DNA of 18,268 nucleotides from Desulfobulbus sp. (GTDB taxonomy: Bacteria; Desulfobacterota; Desulfobulbia; Desulfobulbales; Desulfobulbaceae). The translations under genes were made by a program, and so were the position numbers. The notes beneath the pieces are model-generated. The model had not been told where the DNA came from. It did no database searches and worked only from the letters and a program-made list of their open reading frames with translations. Where the stretch lies: assembly GCA_028684915.1 (NCBI GenBank), contig JAQUEZ010000116.1:1-18268 (forward strand), read 5' to 3'. Of the stretch, positions 11,793 to 18,268 are shown piece after piece; within the stretch, counting starts at the first letter, position 1; each line of letters starts with the position of its first letter.

Positions 11793-13715
11793 ATGAACGG
11801 TTCTTTGCTCGCAGTTCTGGGGATTGTGGTTCTGCTTGTGATTGTCTTGATTTTAAAAATGAGGACAGGGCAGTTAAAATCTGAGGTGCAACCCGAAAGC
11901 GAACAAGAAGTTCTTGATGAGGCGAAGGAAACAATCGCTGTTGATGCAGTCGAGGAGTTGGCTGAGCAGGAACAGGGTGCTATAGAAGAAATCGCCCCTG
12001 TCGCCGAAAAGCTGCCTGACTCTTTTGTTGAGACTGCTCCACCAGAAGAGGACGAGCCGGAGTTTCTTCAAGAAGAAAAGGAAGAGATTGAGCCCGCAGT
12101 CGAACCTGTAGCGGTTGTTGTGTCGGAGCAAAAAACCGTTGTCGTTGAAGAAATCCTCGTGGCAGAGGAGGTTGTCGCCGCCGAAGAAGGGCCGGACGCA
12201 CCTCCGATAACCGCAGAAGAGCCTACTGTACCCGAAGAGCAAATACCGGAAGCCGAAATCGAGGAGCTTGTTGAGTCGATTGGGGAAACTGCAAGTGAGG
12301 AGGTGTCGCAGGCGCCACTTGTTGGCGAGGAAGAACTTATTGAAGAGGAAGGAGCGGTAACGCCGGCAACTGCCTCCGAAGAACCTGTGTCAGTTGCGCC
12401 TTCGGTTGCGGAATTGTCGGATGAAACCGTGGTCATGCCCGAGCTCGTTACCCCAGTCAAACCAACAGAAACTGCCTTGTTGCTGGTTCGGTTGAGTATG
12501 GAGGAGTATGGTGAGCGACTCAATATGTTGGAAGAGCAGCAAAGAGCAGCTCTGGCTAAGGCCATTGAGCTCAATGATGCGCATCTTCGCGACCAACTGC
12601 AGCGCGAGTTGGTGGTTATGAACGACCGCCTGGCGCTGCTTGCGGATCATTATGTGGAAGAAATGGCCCGCTATCAGCAAGTGCTTGATACCCTGGCCCG
12701 TTTGCAGGCGGAGAAACCCAGTTCTGCCCTGGCGGAGGCCATAAGTGGGCTGCAATCCGGAAAGACCGAGGCGGCTGCGGAATTCCTCGAGGAACTGAGT
12801 GGGCAGTCGCATCCCCTTGCGGTGCTGGCGGCTTTTCTCTGCGGTCAGTTGGCTGAAAGTCAGGTTAACCTGCGAAAGGCGATGGAATATTACCGCCTAG
12901 CTGTGGAGCGAGATCCAAGCAATCCTCAGTATTTGCGTGCTGCGGGCCTTATGGCCAGAGGTATGTACAAGTATAAAGAGGCGTTACCGTGGTTGGAAAG
13001 TTACGTTGAGTTAATCAAGGCCGGCGGGCAGGCCGATGCCAAGACTGTGGCGCTTGCTCAGCGTGAACTGGCCTACACCTATGTGCTCAGCGGCCAGTAC
13101 CAGAAAGCCGGTCCTCTGTATAAGGAGTCGATGACCGTACTTGCGCAGAAGCTAGGCCAGGAACATCCGGAAATGGCTGTCAGCTGGCAGCAGATCGGTG
13201 AGTTTCAGGAAACCATGGGCGAGTATGATAAGGCGGTGTCGCTCTATAAGAAAGCCTTGGCAATACTCGAAAAAAAACGTGGACCCGAGCATCCTGCGCT
13301 TGCCGCAATTTTGCGCAAGCTGGCCGCCTTGTGTGTTGAGCTTGAGCTTGAACCCGAAGCTGTGCCGCTGTATGAAAAGTTGGTGCGTATTCAGGAAAAG
13401 GCTCTGCGTCCGACTCATCCGCAACTGGTCATCAGCCTGAATAACTTAGCTGAAGCCTATAGGCTTCGGGGCCGCTATGCCGAGGCCGAGGCCTGTTATT
13501 TAAAGACCCTGCATATCAACGTGGAGTTGAACGGCGATGAGCACCCTGGTGTTGCCGCGATATTACAGGAGCTGGCTAAGCTCTGTACCAGTCAGCGCAA
13601 GACGGACGAGGCCAAACAATACCAGGAGCGGGCATCAGCTATTTTTCAAAAGAGTGTCGAAGCCGAGGAAAACAAGGCCGGAGCGGAAGAGTCGTTGACG
13701 CTGGAACTCTCATAA
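11793..13715 (+). CDS. Membrane-anchored acidic TPR protein
   Basis: 640 residues. Residues ~4-22 are a membrane segment (LLAVLGIVVLLVIVLILK). Residues ~28-220 are very acidic and low in complexity (Glu, Val, Ala, Pro). A helical, coiled-coil-like part lies at about 225-305 (RLNMLEEQQRAALAKAIELN). From ~340 to ~620 tetratricopeptide repeats of the kinesin-light-chain type follow, with repeated 'A..Y..AL.I.EK..G.EHP' units (AVSLYKKALAILEKKRGPEH; AEACYLKTLHINVELNGDEH). Such TPR arrays are protein-binding scaffolds; the partner is unknown. GGAGG (11783-11787) precedes the ATG. It separates the two RdgC-like genes. Confidence 0.8.
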   Translation: MNGSLLAVLGIVVLLVIVLILKMRTGQLKSEVQPESEQEVLDEAKETIAVDAVEELAEQEQGAIEEIAPVAEKLPDSFVETAPPEEDEPEFLQEEKEEIEPAVEPVAVVVSEQKTVVVEEILVAEEVVAAEEGPDAPPITAEEPTVPEEQIPEAEIEELVESIGETASEEVSQAPLVGEEELIEEEGAVTPATASEEPVSVAPSVAELSDETVVMPELVTPVKPTETALLLVRLSMEEYGERLNMLEEQQRAALAKAIELNDAHLRDQLQRELVVMNDRLALLADHYVEEMARYQQVLDTLARLQAEKPSSALAEAISGLQSGKTEAAAEFLEELSGQSHPLAVLAAFLCGQLAESQVNLRKAMEYYRLAVERDPSNPQYLRAAGLMARGMYKYKEALPWLESYVELIKAGGQADAKTVALAQRELAYTYVLSGQYQKAGPLYKESMTVLAQKLGQEHPEMAVSWQQIGEFQETMGEYDKAVSLYKKALAILEKKRGPEHPALAAILRKLAALCVELELEPEAVPLYEKLVRIQEKALRPTHPQLVISLNNLAEAYRLRGRYAEAEACYLKTLHINVELNGDEHPGVAAILQELAKLCTSQRKTDEAKQYQERASAIFQKSVEAEENKAGAEESLTLELS

Positions 13716-13891
13716 GGCTATTTGGTAACGTCGCAAAGGTGACGTTTTGGTGAAACACGAGAAGGACCTTTTTCGTTTTATACGTCGCTGTTTTTATGGT
13801 GCATGGTTTCCTGCTTTCTGTCTTTTTATGAGGCCATCACTTTTTCGGATAGCCATAATGGTGGCGCTGGCCGCCAAGGTATGTTTTATTT
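13716..13891. other. Gap with weak hairpin upstream of the second RdgC-like gene
   Basis: 176 bases. AACGTC (13727-13732) pairs with GACGTT (13741-13746) and is followed by TT, at best a weak terminator. An open frame (13747-13962) exists, but its start is a TTG with no good ribosome binding site and it overlaps the next gene, so it is not called. Confidence 0.3.
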
Positions 13892-14437
13892 ATGGATCTT
13901 GTCGATCTTATTCAGGAAAAAAGATTTCTTGGTCAGGAATTTCTGGCCTGGCTGTGGTTTAAATCGGAAGAACGCGGCGGCAGTGTGGACGTGCCCGGTC
14001 GGGGCGATGTGCTGGTGGTGTTCGAAAAGCACATGCTGCTTGAATACGGCGATGGTGAGGCTAGCGAAAAGGTCATCTGTCGCGGTTTGCAGACCGAGTT
14101 GCGTGAAGCCCGTGCCGGACTGGGCTTGGCCAAAAAACCGGAGCAGGCACGGTTGCGCCTGGCCTATGGTGATTATGAATTTGGGGTCACCTTGTCCGCG
14201 ACCATCTTTGAATTTCGCAATATCCGCCTGCCCAAGACCGTGGACTCGGTCGATGAAGGCAAAAATGCCGAAAGCATGGAAGGCCGGGTACTGGAGCGCA
14301 TCGCCCTTTTTGAGCAGCTCACTCAGCTGGTAGGGGATCTGTTTCGCATGTTTATCAACATCAGGGCCTCGCATCTGTGGAATGAGGAACTGGTCAAAAT
14401 ACGCGCCTGGATTGAGTCCGGCGCTCATCAGGGATAA
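13892..14437 (+). CDS. Hypothetical protein resembling the RdgC C-terminal half
   Basis: 181 residues, cytoplasmic. Segments FLGQEFLAWLWFKSEERGG, a beta-rich VLVVFEKHMLLEYGDGEASEKVIC, 'KKPEQARLRLAYGDYEFGVTL SATIFEFRNIRLPK' and a helical C-terminus (RVLERIALFEQLTQLVGDLF) follow the order of the E. coli RdgC C-terminal half ('TRWL', 'VLEEPEG', 'VTQLGLSWDDRVSFTL...IKRLKF'). The similarity is my reading by eye and is weaker than for the gene at 11146. Together the two could rebuild a whole RdgC. The start ATG at 13892 has a weak AAGGT 11 bases upstream. The gene ends 20 bases before gatB. Confidence 0.55.
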   Translation: MDLVDLIQEKRFLGQEFLAWLWFKSEERGGSVDVPGRGDVLVVFEKHMLLEYGDGEASEKVICRGLQTELREARAGLGLAKKPEQARLRLAYGDYEFGVTLSATIFEFRNIRLPKTVDSVDEGKNAESMEGRVLERIALFEQLTQLVGDLFRMFINIRASHLWNEELVKIRAWIESGAHQG

Positions 14438-14457
14438 TCACTTAACCACTACAGCAT

Positions 14458-15885
14458 ATGGAATTTGAAACCGTGATCGGGCTGGAAATCCATGCCCAGA
14501 TGAAAACCAAAAGCAAGATTTTCTGTGGCTGTTCCACCGAGTTCGGCGCACCGCCCAATACCCATACCTGCCCGGTTTGCTTAGGAATGCCCGGGTCTCT
14601 GCCGGTACTGAACCGTCAGGTGGTGGAGTCGGCCATAAAGCTCGGCCTGGCCACGGATTCGACCATTAACCGGGAAAACCGGTTTGCGCGCAAAAATTAT
14701 TTTTATCCGGACCTGCCCAAAGGCTATCAGATCTCCCAGTTTGACCTGCCGATCTGCGAACACGGTAGCGTCGAGATCGAGGTGGAGGGGCAGGAACCCA
14801 AGATCATCGGCATCACTCGGATTCACATGGAGGAGGATGCCGGAAAGTTAGTCCATGACGATCGCGATCCGGTCAGTTACGTGGATCTCAATCGCACCGG
14901 AACGCCACTGTTGGAGATCGTTAGTGAGCCGGATATGCGCTCACCCGAGGAGGCGGCCGCCTACCTGAAAAAATTGCATGCCATAGTCCGCTATCTTGAT
15001 ATTTGCGACGGTAACATGCAGGAGGGGAGCTTCCGCTGCGACGCCAACATCTCGCTGCGGCCCATAGGGCAGGAAGAATTTGGCACCCGTACCGAACTCA
15101 AAAACATGAACTCCTTCCGTAACGTCCAGCTGGCCCTGGAGTATGAGGTGCGTCGCCAGCGTGATCTGCTTTTGGAAGGTGGCAAAGTAATCCAGCAAAC
15201 CTTGCTTTGGGATGCTGATCGTGGCCGTACCGAGTCCATGCGCGGCAAGGAAGAGGCCCACGATTATCGTTATTTCCCGGATCCGGATCTGATCCCAGTT
15301 CAGGTGGATGAGCCGTGGATCGAACGGGTGCGTACTGGACTTCCCGAGCTGCCCGATAAACGATGCATGCGCTTTATCCGGGATTTCGAGTTGACCGATT
15401 ACGATGCCTCCATCCTCACCGCCTCCCGCGAACTGGCCGATTATTTCGAGACCGCCTACCGGGCCTACGGCAATGCCAAAAAACTGGCCAATTTCATCGG
15501 CACCGAACTGCTGCGTGATTACGGCCCGGAGCGAATCGGTGAGTGCCCGGTCAAGCCGGAACAGTTGGCCGCCTTACTGGTCATGACCGAAGATGGCAAA
15601 ATCTCCGGAAAGATCGCCAAAACAGTGTTTGCCGAGATGCTCGCCAGCGGCAAGGACCCGGAGGCTATCGTCAAGGAGAAGGGGCTGGTACAGATGAGCG
15701 ACGAGGGACAGTTGGTTGCCCTGGTGCAGGAGATCATTGCCGCCAATCCTGAACAGGTGCAGCAGTTTCACGGCGGCAAGACGAAGGTGATCGGTTTCTT
15801 CGTTGGCCAACTGATGCAGAAAACCAAGGGGCAGGCCAACCCGCAGATGGCCAACCAGTTGTTCCAGCAGGAGCTGAACAAATAA
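14458..15885 (+). CDS. gatB: Asp/Glu-tRNA amidotransferase subunit B
   Basis: 475 residues, the usual GatB length. It begins [20 protein letters not shown] and carries the zinc-site cysteines C23, C25, C38 and C41 ([19 protein letters not shown]). Also present are the kinase-like signature [17 protein letters not shown], the strongly conserved DFNRTG-type [20 protein letters not shown], and a C-terminal helical tRNA-binding (YqeY-like) domain. As part of GatCAB it activates Glu/Asp on misacylated Glu-tRNA(Gln) or Asp-tRNA(Asn) with ATP and transfers ammonia supplied by GatA. The organism therefore likely uses the indirect route. gatA and gatC are not in this window. The ATG sits 20 bases after the preceding stop. 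Confidence 0.97.
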   Translation: MEFETVIGLEIHAQMKTKSKIFCGCSTEFGAPPNTHTCPVCLGMPGSLPVLNRQVVESAIKLGLATDSTINRENRFARKNYFYPDLPKGYQISQFDLPICEHGSVEIEVEGQEPKIIGITRIHMEEDAGKLVHDDRDPVSYVDLNRTGTPLLEIVSEPDMRSPEEAAAYLKKLHAIVRYLDICDGNMQEGSFRCDANISLRPIGQEEFGTRTELKNMNSFRNVQLALEYEVRRQRDLLLEGGKVIQQTLLWDADRGRTESMRGKEEAHDYRYFPDPDLIPVQVDEPWIERVRTGLPELPDKRCMRFIRDFELTDYDASILTASRELADYFETAYRAYGNAKKLANFIGTELLRDYGPERIGECPVKPEQLAALLVMTEDGKISGKIAKTVFAEMLASGKDPEAIVKEKGLVQMSDEGQLVALVQEIIAANPEQVQQFHGGKTKVIGFFVGQLMQKTKGQANPQMANQLFQQELNK

Positions 15886-15889
15886 GGTT

Positions 15890-16627
15890 GTGGATAAAGG
15901 TCAGTGGCAGCAGAAGGGCGAGGGGCATCGCCAGCGGCTCAGGGAGAAGTTTCTCGAGCAGGGAATTGATGCCTTCACCGACAGCGAGATCATCGAACTG
16001 CTGCTGACCTTCGGTACGCCGCGTTCCGACTGCAAAGAGGCGGCTCGTAGCGCTTTGCAGCGGTTTAAATCCCTGCCGGCGGTGCTGGACGCGGCCCCGG
16101 CAGAACTGCAGCAGATCAAAGGTATCGGCCCTAAGAACATCTTGGCCCTGCAGTTCATCCAGGGAGTAGCACGGCGATATCTGCGCCAGCGGATTGTGGG
16201 CAAACAGTATGTTCACTCCTCTCGGGCGGTGTCCGATTACCTTATCCATTCCATGCGCGGTTTGGAACAAGAAATTCTCACCGTGGTCTTTCTCGATGCC
16301 GCCCATGCAATTATTGACTCCGCAGTGGTCGCGCAGGGCACGGTCACGGTGAATACCGTCTATCCGCGTGAGCTGGTCAAGGCCGCCTTGGCCCGCAATG
16401 CCAGTGCCCTGGTGATCGCTCACAACCATCCCACCGGCAGTCTTGCCCCGTCCCGGCAGGACGAAGAACTCACCCGTTCCCTCCACCTTATCTGCTCGTT
16501 CATGCATATCAGCCTTCTTGATCACCTGATCATCGGCAACGGAGAGGAGGTTTACAGTTTTGCCGACCAAGGGCTTATGGCGAAAATTCGAGAGGATTGC
16601 CGCCGTATTCTTGAGCGAAACAACTGA
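15890..16627 (+). CDS. radC: RadC family JAMM/MPN protein
   Basis: 245 residues from a GTG start 4 bases after the gatB stop. The N-terminal part (LREKFLEQGIDAFTDSEIIE, KGIGPKNILAL) is the UPF0758 helix-hairpin-helix region. The C-terminal MPN+ domain shows the metalloprotease signature, an upstream Glu region (RELVKAALARN) and HNHPTGSLAPSRQDEE (H178, H180, D191). RadC proteins are widely conserved; despite the name the biochemical role is unclear. The stop overlaps the next ATG by one base (TGATG), so it is co-translated with hemW. Confidence 0.93.
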   Translation: MDKGQWQQKGEGHRQRLREKFLEQGIDAFTDSEIIELLLTFGTPRSDCKEAARSALQRFKSLPAVLDAAPAELQQIKGIGPKNILALQFIQGVARRYLRQRIVGKQYVHSSRAVSDYLIHSMRGLEQEILTVVFLDAAHAIIDSAVVAQGTVTVNTVYPRELVKAALARNASALVIAHNHPTGSLAPSRQDEELTRSLHLICSFMHISLLDHLIIGNGEEVYSFADQGLMAKIREDCRRILERNN

Positions 16628-17778
16628 TGGACCTGCACCGTCAAGCCGGGATTTACCTCCACATCCCTTTCTGTCACAGTAAATGTAACTATTGCAGTTT
16701 TTTCTCCTTTTCCCCTCAACCCGGGGATATGCAATCCTTTGTCGCCGCTCTTCGGCAACAGATTCTTCAGCTCGCCGCTCTCCCGGAAGTCCAGACGCTT
16801 TCCTTTGCCACCCTTTTCATCGGTGGCGGTACCCCTTCCATGCTTCTGCCAGAAATCCTGGCAGATTTGCTCGACCTCTGTCGCCGATCCTTCACCTGGA
16901 GTGTGGCGTTGCCTGAGATTTCCATCGAGGTTAATCCCGGGACCATTGATGAACAGGGCCTGGTGCAGTTGTATCGAGCCGGATTTAATCGTCTTTCCAT
17001 TGGCATTCAATCACTTGACAATGAAGAGTTGCGTCGGCTTGGCCGCATCCATACCCGTGAGCAGGCTCTGGCCACGATCAGCGCTGCCGGGAAGGCCGGG
17101 TTTGCCAACATCAGTTGTGATTTGATGTACGGCCTGCCCGGGCAATCACCTAGAGCCTGGCGTCAAACCCTGGAAGAAATTCTCAACTGCGCGCCGCAAC
17201 ACCTTTCGCTCTACGAGCTCACAGTGGAAGAGGAGACACCGCTGTGGGATCAGGTGGAAAAGGGGCAATGTATCCTGCCCTGTGAGGAGGATGTGCTGCA
17301 GATGATGAGCGATACGCAACTGATGACAGCACAGGCCGGTCTGGGCCGATACGAAATCTCCAATTACGCGCTCCCCGGATCTTCGTGTCGCCACAATCTC
17401 AATTATTGGCACAACGGATACTATCTTGGCTTGGGTCCGGGAGCGGTTTCCGCCCTCGGAGGAGAACGCAGTGCTGCGGTTGCCGATCTGCACTCATACT
17501 GTCGGCTGGTCAGTGGTGAGCAGCCGGTCTGGAAGGAGGTGGAGCAACTCGTTGCGGAGGCCGCTTTCCGTGAAACCGTGATCATGGGGTTGCGGATGAC
17601 CGAGGGGATCTCCATTTCTGGCCTCCAGCAACGCTTTGCCATAGATCTCCCCGCCTACTATGGTGATGTCGTTACCCGGCTCATCGATCAAGGTTTTCTC
17701 GTCCGAACGGGCGACAGCCTCAGGCTCAGCGTGGACGGACTTGCCCTGGCCAACTGGGTTATGGCCGAGCTGGTCTAA
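16627..17778 (+). CDS. hemW: Heme chaperone HemW (radical SAM)
   Basis: 383 residues. The radical-SAM cluster motif CHSKCNYC (C16, C20, C23) follows the start GIYLHIPF, and F after C23 (CSFF) is typical of HemW/HemN-like proteins. Further signatures are FIGGGTPSML, ISIEVNPGTID, FNRLSIGIQSLDNEELRRLGRIH and CDLMYGLPGQS, then YEISNYALPG, HNLNYWHNGYYLGLGPGA and a C-terminal winged-helix part. HemW inserts heme into respiratory enzymes; HemN proper has extra N-terminal residues and a second cluster-SAM pocket, so HemW is preferred. Last gene of the gatB-radC-hemW unit. Confidence 0.93.
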   Translation: MDLHRQAGIYLHIPFCHSKCNYCSFFSFSPQPGDMQSFVAALRQQILQLAALPEVQTLSFATLFIGGGTPSMLLPEILADLLDLCRRSFTWSVALPEISIEVNPGTIDEQGLVQLYRAGFNRLSIGIQSLDNEELRRLGRIHTREQALATISAAGKAGFANISCDLMYGLPGQSPRAWRQTLEEILNCAPQHLSLYELTVEEETPLWDQVEKGQCILPCEEDVLQMMSDTQLMTAQAGLGRYEISNYALPGSSCRHNLNYWHNGYYLGLGPGAVSALGGERSAAVADLHSYCRLVSGEQPVWKEVEQLVAEAAFRETVIMGLRMTEGISISGLQQRFAIDLPAYYGDVVTRLIDQGFLVRTGDSLRLSVDGLALANWVMAELV

Positions 17779-18240
17779 ACATTTTTTCCGCTCTTTTTTC
17801 CCCATCTTTTTTGAGGAACTGAACCGTTCCTCAGTCAAAACAACCGCTAAATGCAGCAATTACCTGCAGCTCAGCTCTTGCCTTCTCGGTCGGTGCGGAG
17901 TAAAAGATACGGTTGAACATTTGTCGTTCTGCAAAAAAAAAAATCGTGAAAACGACGTCTCTCGTTTCTCAACCTACGTATTGAGATGGGGCGAGGGCTT
18001 CGTTGTTTTTTCGCGAGGCTAAACTCTTTGCCGAATGGACCCTTTTTCATTTTCAGTGACAAATGTAAGGACCCCACGCACGTGTGGTCCCGGTGTGGAA
18101 GTAGTGATGAAAGCCCCAACGCTGTGCCAAGGCACGGTGCACAGCACGGGTACCCAGCTGGTGTGTTGTTTGTCTGTCGGATGGTCCGGTTCGCCCGGCC
18201 CCTTATAGTCGTCTTTTCATTCAAACAAGGAGCAACATTA
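17779..18240. other. Non-coding stretch with hairpins before the next gene
   Basis: 462 bases with no supported gene. T-runs follow hemW, then a perfect 8-bp hairpin TGAGGAAC-TGAACC-GTTCCTCA (17812-17833), which lacks a downstream T-run. Nearer the last gene are GGACCCCAC/GTGTGGTCC (18069-18077, 18082-18090, one mismatch) and GCTGTGC/GCACAGC (18121-18127, 18139-18145). The final part may be a structured 5' leader. I recognise no riboswitch class. Confidence 0.4.
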
Positions 18241-18268
18241 TGGCAGGTTTTGTGTATCAGGATCCCTT
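18241..18268 (+). CDS. Start of the next gene (partial), perhaps class I fumarase
   Basis: Nine codons, MAGFVYQDP, then the window ends. AAGGAG (18227-18232) sits at good distance before the ATG, so the start is credible. The pattern 'F.YQ.PF' recalls the beginning of class I fumarate hydratases (E. coli FumA has FHYQAPFPL), but nine residues are too few to decide. Confidence 0.45.

Noticed and set aside
13747..13962. 71-codon frame between the TPR gene and the second RdgC-like gene
   Set aside because: TTG start, no ribosome binding site, and a 71-base overlap with the better-supported gene at 13892.
15734..16570. 278-codon frame on the minus strand
   Set aside because: Antisense to the end of gatB and most of radC, both certain genes; a GC-driven shadow.
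17812..17833. Hairpin after hemW as intrinsic terminator
   Set aside because: The T-run precedes the stem on the plus strand and A-residues follow it, so neither strand has the required U-tail.

Overview
The window is a chromosomal segment from a Gram-negative bacterium, most likely a deltaproteobacterium (Desulfobacterota). The inference rests on the style of the host genes (a short two-part RdgC-like pair, gatB-radC-hemW order) and on the CI-type repressor; no marker fixes the species. Two parts are visible. Positions ~250-10,700 hold a filamentous (inovirus-type) prophage of about 10.5 kb. Positions 10,756-18,268 hold host genes, starting with two tRNA genes on the minus strand.

Prophage, left to right. 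A leftward CI-like repressor (249-668) faces a control region with three copies of a 14-bp palindrome (ATGANNTNAGTCAT). Rightward come small early genes coupled by ATGA overlaps (780-1389), including a 53-residue protein carrying only a Zot-like P-loop. Then follow a probable ssDNA-binding protein (1396), a hairpin region, and the virion genes: a signal-peptide membrane protein (1875), a 28-residue hydrophobic protein (2122), a 39-residue probable major coat protein (2594), a 536-residue pIII-like adsorption protein (2722), a pVI-like membrane protein (4336) and the Zot/pI assembly ATPase (4682). After zot comes an accessory slot: a ~104-bp direct repeat (90% identical) flanks a zinc-ribbon gene (6029), and its second copy leads into a small C5 cytosine methyltransferase (6577). 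The Rep_trans-type replication initiator (7199) is followed by a structured 387-base intergenic region that may be the origin. The element ends with small genes (9077, 9322), a HTH/excisionase-like gene (9508) and a tyrosine integrase (9668). The integrase points at the 3' end of tRNA-Glu, the likely attachment site. The matching left att copy is not visible. No secretin (pIV) gene is present, so export would rely on a host secretin.

Host part. tRNA-Lys(UUU) and tRNA-Glu(UUC) read leftward. Six rightward genes follow: an N-terminal-half RdgC-like protein (11146), a membrane-anchored acidic TPR protein (11793), a protein resembling the other half of RdgC (13892), gatB (14458), radC (15890) and hemW (16627). 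The last three are tightly packed (4-nt gap, 1-nt overlap). A 462-base non-coding stretch with two hairpins leads to the first codons of another gene at 18241, possibly a class I fumarase.

The most unusual points are the repeat-flanked accessory slot, the stand-alone P-loop microprotein, the overlapping HTH/integrase pair, and an apparently split RdgC interrupted by a TPR gene. All family assignments were made by eye from motifs, without database searches.
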